NCBI GenBank assembly: GCA_029939835.1
Contig: JAOZSE010000010.1
Coordinates: 1 to 32,223 of the forward strand
Length of the DNA stretch: 32,223 bases
From: Pontiellaceae bacterium
GTDB lineage: Bacteria > Verrucomicrobiota > Kiritimatiellia > Kiritimatiellales > Tichowtungiaceae
Reading direction: 5' to 3'
Positions 15,929 through 25,400 of this stretch are shown in pieces. Position numbers and translations under genes: made by a program. The stretch's first letter is position 1. Each line of letters starts with the position of its first letter. The notes under the pieces are model-generated. The model was not told the DNA's origin. It did no database searches and saw nothing but the letters and a program-made list of their open reading frames with translations.

Positions 15929-16693
15929 ATGAAGGATTTGAAGAGGGTTGTAGCGGTCGTTCTTGTTTTCACAGCGGGTACCGTGTTTGCGGCGCGTCCG
16001 CTGGCGGTGGATGATGCCGGGGTGGTTGACAAGGGGCAGTTGGAAGTCGAAATCGGCGCGAGAGTTGTGCACGACTCAGCCTGTGATGCATGGGAGATTC
16101 CGGTCGGGCTTACCGCTGGAGTGCTGCCGAATATTGCGGTTGGCATCGGGTTTGGCGGGCAGTTTGAAGAGCGTTCACACATCGCCGGAAAAGATCACGA
16201 AAGCGGCCTCGGCGATCTGGTTCTCGGTGCCAAATGGGGGTTTCTCTCTGAAACCAATTGGCTTCCGGCGCAGGCGCTTTCCTTTTCGGTAAAATTTCCG
16301 ACGGCGGATGACGACAAAGGGCTGGGCAGCGGCGAGATTGATTATGATCTCACATGGATCGCTTCAAAAATGCTGACCGAGACCGTCGGTCTGCATGTCA
16401 ATGCCGGGTACAGCTGGATCGGCGAGCCCGCTGGGGAAGAGGTCGGTGATATCGCGCATTATGGAGCAGCGCTGGATGCCCAATTGAACGAAACGGTGCA
16501 GTGGGTCGGCGAGGTGTTTGCGGAGAAAGAGCTGCAGGGCGGCACGCAGACGGTTGTGCAGTACAACACGGGTTTCCGCTGGAGCGCATCGGATGCGCTG
16601 ACCCTCGACCTCGCGGCGGGATCGAGCCTGCACGGCGACGACGCCCCGGATTTCGCCGCGACCCTCGGTCTCACCTGGGCGTTCGGGCTGTAA
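15929..16693 (+). CDS. Predicted outer-membrane beta-barrel protein (transporter-like; phenol MetA-pathway type)
   Basis: Signal peptide; ARPLAVDDAGVVDKGQLEVEIG; amphipathic strands; C-terminal LGLTWAFGL. Confidence 0.65.
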   Translation: MKDLKRVVAVVLVFTAGTVFAARPLAVDDAGVVDKGQLEVEIGARVVHDSACDAWEIPVGLTAGVLPNIAVGIGFGGQFEERSHIAGKDHESGLGDLVLGAKWGFLSETNWLPAQALSFSVKFPTADDDKGLGSGEIDYDLTWIASKMLTETVGLHVNAGYSWIGEPAGEEVGDIAHYGAALDAQLNETVQWVGEVFAEKELQGGTQTVVQYNTGFRWSASDALTLDLAAGSSLHGDDAPDFAATLGLTWAFGL

Positions 16694-16759
16694 AACGGGA
16701 TTTGCCGGTTGCTTTTATAATATGATTAATAAAAAATACGTAACACTTGGAGTTTAATA

Positions 16760-17470
16760 ATGAATACGGAAATTGCCATTCTCTGCTGGACCGCTGCTTC
16801 ACTCGGCTTTATTCACACGGTCCTCGGGCCGGATCATTATCTGCCGTTTATCGTGATGAACCGTGCGCGCAAATGGAGCGCAACTAAAACGGCGTGGATT
16901 ACCTTTGCCTGCGGGTTGGGGCATGTGCTCAGTTCCGTCGTGCTCGGCCTGATCGGTATCGCGTTCGGAGTCGCCGTAATGAAGCTTGAAGCCTTTGAGG
17001 CCTTCCGCGGTAATCTCGCGGCGTGGGCGCTGATCGGTTTCGGGTTTGCCTACGCGGCGTGGGGCATTCACCGCGGTGTCCGAAACCGCCCGCATACGCA
17101 TCTCCATCTGGAAGGCGAGGGCGCGCCCGCTCATTCACATCATCACGAAGGGGAGCACACGCATTCGCATGAGCCGGCTGCCAAAGCCAACATCACCCCG
17201 TGGGTGCTTTTTACCATTTTTGTACTCGGTCCGTGCGAGCCGCTGATTCCGCTGCTGATGTATCCGGCGGCCAAACACAGCCTGCTCGGTACCGTGCTGG
17301 TGGCGGTGGTCTTCAGCGCAGTGACGATCGGCACGATGATGGGCATCGTCATGGCTACCTCATGGGGCGTGAGCTTTGCACGCTTCGGACGGCTGGAACG
17401 CTGGACGCATGCGCTTGCCGGTGGCGCGATCTGCCTTTCCGGTCTGGCCATCCAGTTCCTCGGTCTTTAG
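16760..17470 (+). CDS. Predicted Ni/Co-type membrane permease (UreH/NicO-like) with His-rich loop
   Basis: Multi-TM; HTVLGPDHYLPFIVMNRAR; loop HTHLHLEGEGAPAHSHHHEGEHTHSHE; NikR-linked. Confidence 0.7.
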   Translation: MNTEIAILCWTAASLGFIHTVLGPDHYLPFIVMNRARKWSATKTAWITFACGLGHVLSSVVLGLIGIAFGVAVMKLEAFEAFRGNLAAWALIGFGFAYAAWGIHRGVRNRPHTHLHLEGEGAPAHSHHHEGEHTHSHEPAAKANITPWVLFTIFVLGPCEPLIPLLMYPAAKHSLLGTVLVAVVFSAVTIGTMMGIVMATSWGVSFARFGRLERWTHALAGGAICLSGLAIQFLGL

Positions 17471-17475
17471 CTCCT

Positions 17476-17545
17476 AAACGCAAAGGCGCAGAGGATGCGG
17501 AGGATCGCAGAGCTTTCTCTGCGAGTCTTGGCGGACTTTGTGATT
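17476..17545. repeat. CGCAAAGGCGCAGAGG-type palindromic intergenic repeat
   Basis: Hairpin TCGCAGAG-CTTT-CTCTGCGA (17505-17524); left flank resembles the 4145 element. Confidence 0.6.
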
Positions 17546-17611
17546 TTGCATTGAAAACAAAACGGCTGAAAGGGTTCTAATGTTTCGAAAATTTTCAGTA
17601 CGCTGTAACGA

Positions 17612-19609
17612 ATGATCCGTCCGATTGAACATCCCGAAACGTTGCAGCTAACTGACCACTTTTTTGCGCCCGGCGGTCCGCTCGAAGAAGCGCACGCCGG
17701 CAACGATTTCCCCTTCGAAATCCGTCCCCAGCAGCAGCAGATGGCGCACGCCGTCGCTGAAGCCTGTGCCAATTCGTGCCATTTGGCGGTCGAGGCGGGC
17801 ACGGGCGTCGGTAAAAGCTTTGCCTATCTCATTCCGCTCATTCTCAACGCACTGGCGCAACAGGTGCGCGCGGTCGTGACGACCTATACGATTACCTTGC
17901 AGGAGCAGCTGATCGAAAAGGATATTCCGTTTTTGAAGAAGGCGCTGGGAGTCGATTTTAAGGCGCGGCTGGTCAAGGGCCGCAGCAATTATCTCTGCCT
18001 GCGGCGTCTCGCCCGCGCGCGAAAAATGGGCAGCGACCTGTTTGATCCGTCGAAAGAGTTTGAGGTGGATCGTATTCGTGGATGGGCGGATACGGCGGTG
18101 GAAGGGAGCCGTCAGGAATTGGAACCGCAGCCAAGTGCCGATGTCTGGAGTGTGGTCTGTTCGGAGCATGGGAACTGCCTTGGCAAGAAGTGCCCGGAGT
18201 TTGATCGCTGTTTTCTGATGAAGGCGCGGGCGGGACTGCACGAGGCAAACCTGCTGGTGGTGAATCATCATCTTTTCTTTTCGGAAATGGCGGTACGCGC
18301 CGAGGGCGGGGCGTTTCTTCCAGACTATGGAATGGTGGTGTTCGATGAGGCGCACCAGATGGAGAATGTCGCGGCGGATCATTTGGGGCTCCGGATTTCG
18401 CGTTACGCGGTCGAGCACTGGCTTCGCCGGCTCTTTACGGTCGATAACCGCAAGGGCCTTTTCGCGGTGTCGCGCGACGGCAAGGGCGCGGACATCGTCA
18501 ATCGCCTCTGGGACGAGAGCGACCGGTTTTTTAAAGCGATGCGGTTGCACTGTCGGCTTTCCGAGACTCAGAGTACCGTGCGCCTTCGCGAGCCGCCCGC
18601 AATTGAGACGCGACTTCTGGATCTGATTTCGGAACTCAACGGGCATCTCCTCGGAGTAATGAGGGATTTGAAAGATGATCCCAACCTGAAGGCCGAACTG
18701 AAATCGGCGTGGATGAAGGGGAACTATTTTTTCGAGTCGATTTTAGCGTTTTTAAAACAGAGTGAGGAAGGGCACGTCTACTGGGCGGGGCTGGAAGGTA
18801 AAACGCGCAAGCAAACCGTCATTCATTCGGCTCCGGTTGATGTGGCGCCGCTCCTCAAAACGATGCTGTTTGACGAAGTGCCGTGCGTGGTCATGACGAG
18901 CGCCACGCTGGCCGTCGGCGAAAACCTTGAATGGTTTCGCGGACGGGTCGGCGCGGAGCACTGCGACGAGTGCTGTGTCGGTTCGCCGTTCGACTACGTT
19001 CGGCAGATGCGGGTGCATGTGCCCGCGAATATGCCCGATCCCGGCGAAAAAGCGGCCTTTGAGCGCGCGGTGATTGACGTCCTGCCGCGCTGGATTGAGC
19101 GTAGCCGCGGGCGGGCGTTTGTCCTTTTCACCAACGCGGCATTTATGCGGCGGGCAGCCGAGCGGCTCAACGAACAGCTCGAAGCAGACGGCTATGGCAT
19201 TTTTGTGCAGGGCGCCGGGCTCCCGCCGCAGGCCATGCTTAGCCGGTTCCGGAAGCATGGGGCGGGCGTGCTGTTCGGAGTGGATCGCTTTTGGATGGGC
19301 GTGGACGTGCGCGGCGAGGCGCTCAGCAGCGTCATCATCACCCGCCTGCCGTTTGCTGTTCCGGATCAGCCGCTGGTGGAGGCGCGCCTGGAACAGATCA
19401 AGGCGAACGGAGGGGATCCGTTTAAGGAATATTCATTGCCGTCCGCGGTGATTAAGTTCCGGCAGGGAACGGGACGGCTGATCCGCACAGCGAGCGACGA
19501 AGGTACGGTGGTAATTCTCGACCCGCGCGTCAAAACCAAATGGTATGGCCGGCTTTTTCTGGCAGCGCTGCCGGAGTGCCCCGTCGAGATCGAGGAACTT
19601 GAAGAATAA
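17612..19609 (+). CDS. DinG/XPD-like ATP-dependent helicase
   Basis: [28 protein letters not shown]; Cys-rich NYLCLRRL...[58 protein letters not shown]. Confidence 0.93.
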   Translation: MIRPIEHPETLQLTDHFFAPGGPLEEAHAGNDFPFEIRPQQQQMAHAVAEACANSCHLAVEAGTGVGKSFAYLIPLILNALAQQVRAVVTTYTITLQEQLIEKDIPFLKKALGVDFKARLVKGRSNYLCLRRLARARKMGSDLFDPSKEFEVDRIRGWADTAVEGSRQELEPQPSADVWSVVCSEHGNCLGKKCPEFDRCFLMKARAGLHEANLLVVNHHLFFSEMAVRAEGGAFLPDYGMVVFDEAHQMENVAADHLGLRISRYAVEHWLRRLFTVDNRKGLFAVSRDGKGADIVNRLWDESDRFFKAMRLHCRLSETQSTVRLREPPAIETRLLDLISELNGHLLGVMRDLKDDPNLKAELKSAWMKGNYFFESILAFLKQSEEGHVYWAGLEGKTRKQTVIHSAPVDVAPLLKTMLFDEVPCVVMTSATLAVGENLEWFRGRVGAEHCDECCVGSPFDYVRQMRVHVPANMPDPGEKAAFERAVIDVLPRWIERSRGRAFVLFTNAAFMRRAAERLNEQLEADGYGIFVQGAGLPPQAMLSRFRKHGAGVLFGVDRFWMGVDVRGEALSSVIITRLPFAVPDQPLVEARLEQIKANGGDPFKEYSLPSAVIKFRQGTGRLIRTASDEGTVVILDPRVKTKWYGRLFLAALPECPVEIEELEE

Positions 19610-19615
19610 ACCGGC

Positions 19616-19645
19616 TTGAAAAAAGTCCTCTATAATAGGTATAAT
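19616..19645 (+). promoter_or_regulatory. Sigma70-like promoter TTGAAA-N18-TATAAT
   Basis: TTGAAA 19616-19621; TATAAT 19640-19645; tandem TATAATAGG/TATAATACG. Confidence 0.7.
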
Positions 19646-19656
19646 ACGCGACTTTT

Positions 19657-19980
19657 ATGAAAATACTGCAAACCAGTCTGGCTCTGCTCGCACTCTTTGC
19701 GCTGATACTTCCGTGCGCTCATGCAGGCGAGCACCATCACGATGAATTTGTGACGGTTGAGGTTTATGCTGCTGATCATGCCGAATGCCATGCCTGCGCG
19801 GACAGCCCCTGTTCGGACTCGACGCAGATTGTACCGGCTAATCCGGGTTCCTCGCTGGAAATTCCGGTTCGCCAGATTCAGCTTATCACCATTTTCGAAA
19901 CCACCCGTCCAATGTTTGTGGCGGTGGCCCATCCTTCCGGAGACCTTCAGCGTCTCCAAACTGTTCAGCTTCTGATTTGA
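19657..19980 (+). CDS. Small secreted His/Cys-containing protein upstream of metal-efflux genes
   Basis: Signal peptide MKILQTSLALLALFALILPCAHA; GEHHHDE, HAECHACADSPC; strong promoter just upstream. Confidence 0.7.
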   Translation: MKILQTSLALLALFALILPCAHAGEHHHDEFVTVEVYAADHAECHACADSPCSDSTQIVPANPGSSLEIPVRQIQLITIFETTRPMFVAVAHPSGDLQRLQTVQLLI

Positions 19981-20003
19981 TCGGCTTCGCATTCTGCGAA
20001 GCA

Positions 20004-20088
20004 GTTATCGGTTAGCGGTTATCAGTTATTTAGGTAAGTGATCCGCAAAGGTTCCTCCTAATAACCAATAACAAATAACGAATAACCG
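20004..20088. repeat. Inverted heptad repeat (4 x GTTATnn / 4 x ATAACnn)
   Basis: GTTATCG GTTAGCG GTTATCA GTTATTT (20004-20031); ATAACCA ATAACAA ATAACGA ATAACCG (20061-20088). Confidence 0.85.
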
Positions 20089-20120
20089 GAACGTAAGTTC
20101 CGCAAATCAGGAGATCATAA

Positions 20121-21320
20121 ATGAAACATTTAATTTTTTGGACAGCCCTGCTTGGGTTGTCATTCACCAGTCAGGCACTGACGCTGGATGAAGCCACTGA
20201 ACTTGCCCGAAAGAATTCACCCCGTTTGAAAGCGGAGCACGCCCGGCAGCAGGCGGCAATCCGTAGTGCGGATATTGCTGGGCTGTGGGAAAACCCGGAG
20301 ATCGAGGTCGAGGCAGAGGGCGTAGACGGCGATAACGATGGTTTTAATCAGGCGGAATACGCCGTCATGTTGAGCCAAAAGATTCCCTTCGGCGGCGTGT
20401 CAAAAAACAGAAGGCTTGTTGCCGGACAACTTGCGCGAATGCGGGCGGAAACGGTTTTGGGTAGTACGCGGGCCTTGGATGCGCAGGTGCGTACCGCTTT
20501 TTCGGAGGCACAGGCTCAACAGGAGATTCTGCGGATTCGTCGCAATCAGGAAAAGTTGGGCCGGGAATTCGCGGAGGCGGCAAAAAAGCGTCATGAGGCT
20601 GGCGGGGCTTCAGAGTTGGAGGCCGTGCAGGCCGATCTGGCGCTCGAAGAAATTCTTCTCGAAATGAAATGCTGTTTTGGGGATATGGACTCCGCACGAA
20701 AAAGTCTGGCTTCCGTATTGGGGCTGCCTCTGGAAGAATTGAACGAGCTGTCCGGCGACTTTTACCAGTTGGCTTCCGCAGAAAAGTTGACGGTTGATGA
20801 GTCACACCCGGCACTGCAATGGCTGTCCGCACAGGAAGAGATGACCCGGGCGGAAGCCCGGTTGGCGAAAATCGGCAACACCCGGAATCTTTCGCTGGGG
20901 GCTGGGGTTAAATATGATGCGGCCGATGAAGCGCAGTCTTTTGTGGTGGCCGCGTCCATACCCCTCTCTATTCGTAAAACAGGTCGTGTGGAGAATGAGG
21001 CCGCTCTTTTGAGAGCGGAGGCTCTGCGCGCGGAACGTGATCAGATGCAGCGTGACCTGCAGCGTGAGCTGGATCAGGTGTCGCTACTTTATCAAAGCGC
21101 GGCGACGGAAGCCGCGCAGTATGAACAGCGGATTATTCCCAAAGCGGAGCAGGCTTATGCACTGAGTAGGAAAGGATATGAAGCCGGGCGCTATTCGTGG
21201 ATGGAGTTGCTGGAGGCGCAGCAGAATCTGGCAGGAATTCAAATTCAATATGTTGAAGCGGTGCTGGAGGCACAAAAGGCCGCTGCAACGCTGACTCAAT
21301 TTAAATCAGGAGAAGAATAA
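20121..21320 (+). CDS. Outer-membrane efflux protein, TolC/CzcC family
   Basis: LTLDEATELARKNSPRLKAEHARQ; coiled-coil repeats; followed by MFP and RND genes. Confidence 0.9.
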   Translation: MKHLIFWTALLGLSFTSQALTLDEATELARKNSPRLKAEHARQQAAIRSADIAGLWENPEIEVEAEGVDGDNDGFNQAEYAVMLSQKIPFGGVSKNRRLVAGQLARMRAETVLGSTRALDAQVRTAFSEAQAQQEILRIRRNQEKLGREFAEAAKKRHEAGGASELEAVQADLALEEILLEMKCCFGDMDSARKSLASVLGLPLEELNELSGDFYQLASAEKLTVDESHPALQWLSAQEEMTRAEARLAKIGNTRNLSLGAGVKYDAADEAQSFVVAASIPLSIRKTGRVENEAALLRAEALRAERDQMQRDLQRELDQVSLLYQSAATEAAQYEQRIIPKAEQAYALSRKGYEAGRYSWMELLEAQQNLAGIQIQYVEAVLEAQKAAATLTQFKSGEE

Positions 21321-22402
21321 TGAGAATGGAATGTGGGAATATTGGAAAAGTGGAATATTGGATGGTTGGAGCGTTCGTTTTCTTTTTAGGGATGACTGCA
21401 CAGGCGCAACACGAATGTACAGATCCGAACTGCACGTCTTGCACACCCGTTGTTTCTCCCGTAGTTGATACGCATGAGGATCATGCCGGACACGACCATG
21501 CCGTCGAAGAGGCGAAGCATGACGAACACGAAGGCTGTGCCCACGTTGCGGAAGAGGCGAAGCACGACGACCACGCGGGACACGATCATGCCGCTGAGAG
21601 TCACGAGGAACACGGCGAGCTTGAAATTGAAATGGTTGCGGGCGGGATCGTGGAGCGGATGGCGTCTTTCCCGGCAGAGATTCAGATCAATCGGGATCGT
21701 GCCGCCGCTATTTCGCCGAAATATGCGGGCACGGTTCGTGAGATTTATGTGGAGATCGGAGATGCCGTAGAAAAGGGCGATATTTTGGCGACGATTGAAA
21801 GTCGTGAGACGCTTGCCAATTATCCGGTCAAAGCGCCCGTAGCGGGCACGGTTGTTTCCCGCGGAAAGTCGGCCGGGGAACTGGCGGACGAAGAGACGGC
21901 GCTGTTTGAAGTCGTCGATCTCTCCAGCGTCTGGGTGGAGGTTCATGTCTTCCCGCAATACCGCCATGCGGTGGAGAAGGGGCAGGAGGTGCATCTGATT
22001 GCCGCCGATGGTCACGAGGTTGAAACCGTGATTGATTATGTGAGTCCGCTGATTGATCCGGAAACGCGCACCATGAAGGCGCGTTGCGTTCTGACCGGCG
22101 GAGGGGACGGTTTTTCCCCGGGTTCCTTTGTTCGTGCGCAGGCCGCTGTGGAGTCAGTTCAGGCCCGTGTCCGGGTTGAAAAAGATGCCGTTCAAACGAT
22201 GAATGGAGAAACCATTGTTTTCATTCAGGACGAAGACGGGATTGAACCGCGCGATGTTCATATTGGGATTTCCGATGAAAGATTCGTGGAGATCGAATCG
22301 GGTCTGGAGCCGGGCGAGAAGTATGTCGCCCACGGCGCGTTTGACCTGAAAGCCGAACTTGTCACCAGCGGACTCGACCCGCACGCCGGGCACGGGCATT
22401 AA
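21320..22402 (+). CDS. RND efflux periplasmic adaptor, CzcB-like, with His-rich N-terminus
   Basis: SD AGGAG 21308-21312; VREIYVEIGDAVEKGDILATIESRETLANYPVKAPVAGTVVSRGKSAGE; HEDHAGHDHAVEEAKHDEHEGC. Confidence 0.92.
   Translation: MRMECGNIGKVEYWMVGAFVFFLGMTAQAQHECTDPNCTSCTPVVSPVVDTHEDHAGHDHAVEEAKHDEHEGCAHVAEEAKHDDHAGHDHAAESHEEHGELEIEMVAGGIVERMASFPAEIQINRDRAAAISPKYAGTVREIYVEIGDAVEKGDILATIESRETLANYPVKAPVAGTVVSRGKSAGELADEETALFEVVDLSSVWVEVHVFPQYRHAVEKGQEVHLIAADGHEVETVIDYVSPLIDPETRTMKARCVLTGGGDGFSPGSFVRAQAAVESVQARVRVEKDAVQTMNGETIVFIQDEDGIEPRDVHIGISDERFVEIESGLEPGEKYVAHGAFDLKAELVTSGLDPHAGHGH
21327..21369. repeat. TGGAAT-rich repeat, copy 2 (within the adaptor gene 5' end)
   Basis: tggaatgtgggaatattggaaaagtggaatattggatgg resembles 12221-12261. 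Confidence 0.6.
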
Positions 22403-22413
22403 TGAAAATTTAA

Positions 22414-22441
22414 GTAGGGGCGGGATGCATTCCGCCCGTAC
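22414..22441. repeat. Single-hairpin GTAGGG-type element between adaptor and RND pump genes
   Basis: GTAGGGGCGGGATGCATTCCGCCCGTAC; stem GGGCGGGA/TTCCGCCC, loop TGCA. Confidence 0.75.
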
Positions 22442-22453
22442 AGGAGAGAGAAT

Positions 22454-25400
22454 ATGATAAATCGCCTGATTGAATTTTCCTTACGGGTGCGCGGGCTGGT
22501 GGTCGCCGCCATCATTGGAATTATTGTGTTCGGGGTGGTTTCCTATCGCCAGATGGCGGTGGATGCCTTTCCCGATATTTCGCCGATCATGGTGCCGGTC
22601 TTTGCCGAGGCGCATGGCATGGCGCCCGAAGAGGTGGAGCGCCTGATTACCTTTCCGATTGAAAACGCGATGAGCGGCCTGCCGGACGTCAGGCAGATCA
22701 AGTCGACCTCTGCGTTCGGGATGGCGGTGATCTATGTCTACTTTCAGGATGACACCGACATTTATTTCGCGCGCCAGCTAGTCGCCGAGCGGCTCGCCGC
22801 CGCGATGGCCGACCTGCCGGAGATGCACGAGCCGCCCGCACTCGGGCCGATCACGACCGGGCTGGGACAAATTTTCATTTATTACCTAACCATTGATGAA
22901 ACGGCGGATACCGAAGGCAAAGAACCAGACATTTATCTGCGTGAACTCAACGACTGGGTGGTGAAATACCAGCTTCAATCGGTGCCGGGCGTGACCGATA
23001 TCCTGTCGATCGGCGGGCATGTCCTTCAGTATCAAGTGAAGGTCAATCCGTACGAACTGCATCGTTATAACCTGTCGCTCGACGAACTGGTCGAGGCGAT
23101 CCGATCGAACAACCGTAACGCGGGCGGGCAGTTTTTAGTGTTGGGTTCGGAAGAGTCGCTGGTGCGCGGAATCGGCTTGATCGAGAATCTAGAGCAGATT
23201 CGCGACATTCCCGTGCGGGTCGTCGACGGCGTGCCGATCACGGTGGGCGCGGTGGCCGACGTGGAGTACGGCAGTGAACTTCGTCGCGGAGTTGTCACGC
23301 ATAATGGCGAGGAGGAAGTGGTTTCCGGGCTGGTGCTCAAGCTGTTCGGCGAAAACACCTCGGAGGTCATTGAAAAGCTCTACGTCAAAGTCGCCGAAGT
23401 TCAGGCGTCGCTTCCGCAGGGCGTAAAACTTGTTCCGTACTACGAGCAGGCCGAGCTGGTTGAGCAGGCCACGGGAACGGTGAAGAAGGCCCTGCTGGCC
23501 GGAGCGTTTTTGGTTGCGCTGACCCTGTTGGTTTTCATGGGCAACCTGCGCAGTGCCGTGGTCGTGGTTCTATCGCTACCCATTTGTGCCTTGATCGCGG
23601 TCATTATGATGGGCACGAACGGGGTTTCCGCCAATTTGATGTCGCTCGGTGGAATTGCTATTGCGATCGGGATGCTCGGTGACGGCGCCATTGTGATGGT
23701 CGAAAATATCTATCGTCACCTCGGGCTTCCGAAAAACCGTTCGCGCGAAAAATCAGCAGTCATTTTGGCCGCCGCGCGCGAAGTGAGTCGCCCGGTCTTC
23801 TTTTCAGCGGCGATCATCATTATGGTGTTTCTGCCCATTTTCTCTCTGCAGGGAGTCGAAGGAAAAATGTTCACTCCGATGGCGTTTACGATCACCTTTG
23901 CACTGCTCGGCTCGATGGCCGTTGCGCTGATCGTCTCGCCGGTTCTCAGTTGCTACCTCGTCAAGCAGGGCGAACATAAAGAGAGCCCGTTGCTGGAAAA
24001 ACTCAAAGCGGCATATCGCCCCTTGCTCGAAGGTGCGCTGAAGCGGCATGGTCGGGTGGTCCTCGTTGCCGGGGCAGTTTTCGCTGGTAGCCTGCTGATT
24101 TTTCCGATGCTTGGAACCGAGTTTATTCCGACGCTCGAAGAAGGCTCCATTCTGATCGGGGTTTCCATGGCCCCCTCCATTTCTCTGGAAGCGGCGACCG
24201 AAACGGTGATGCGGATCGAAAGAGAGATTATGGAGCACCCCGAGGTGGAAGAAACCATCTCGCGGATCGGACGGCCCGAGGCGGGGAGTCATCCGCACCC
24301 GGTCAATTATGCAGAGATCCATATTGAAATGCATCCCGGCACCGATAAGGCAGAGATGGTTGCTGAGTTGGAAGAAGCGCTGGCGGAACTTCCCGGCACG
24401 CAACTCAACTTTACCCAGCCGATTCAGAATGCGTTCGACGAACTGCTTTCGGGAATTAAAGCGCAGATAGCAATCAAAGTGTTTGGGGAAGACCTCGATG
24501 TGTTGCAGACAACGGCGGCAGAGATCAAAGAGGCCATCGAAGATGTTCCGGGATTAGTTGACCTATCGGTCGAGCAGAGCTTCGGTCAGCCGCAGGTGCA
24601 GATTGCGGTCGACCGCGCCGCCTGCGCGCGCTACGGCATCGCTGTCAGCGATGTGCTTGAGCTCGTCGAGCTGGCGATCGGCGGGGAGCCGATTGATCAG
24701 ATTCTGCTCAACACCCGCCGCTTCGGAATTCATGTGCGCTATCAGGAGGCGTTTCGCGCCGACCCGAATGCGCTCCGCAACCTGCTGGTTCCCACGGACG
24801 GCGGCTCGTTTGTTTCGCTCGAGCAGGTCGCCGACGTGAACGAAGTGGTCGGGCCGATTCAGATTAACCGCGAGAAAAATCAGCGGCGCTGGATTGTGCA
24901 GGGCAATGTGCGCGGGCGCGACCTCGGGAGTGTGGCCGATGAAATCCGCGAACGGATTTCTGAGAACGTTGAGCTGCCGACCGGATATTTTGTGGAGTAC
25001 GGCGGTCAGTTTGAAAATCAGCAGCGCGCCATGCGGCGCCTCTCGATTATCGTTCCCTTGGTGATTATGGCAGTTTTCATTCTGCTTTGGATGACTTTCG
25101 GAGCGTGGCGCGACGCCTTTATCATCATTGTGAATATTCCGCTCGCGCTGATTGGCGGGATCTTTGGACTGCTGGTCACCGGGGAATACCTTTCGGTGCC
25201 CGCCGCCGTCGGCTTCATCGCGCTCTTCGGGATTGCGGTGCAAAACGGCGTGGTGCTCGTCAGCTATTTCAATCAGCTTCGATGCGAGGGAAAGAGCCTG
25301 CACGATGCTGTGCTCGAAGGCGGGATGCTTCGCTTGCGCCCCGTATTGATGACGGCGATGACGACTGTGCTCGGACTGCTTCCGCTACTGCTTTCGCGCG

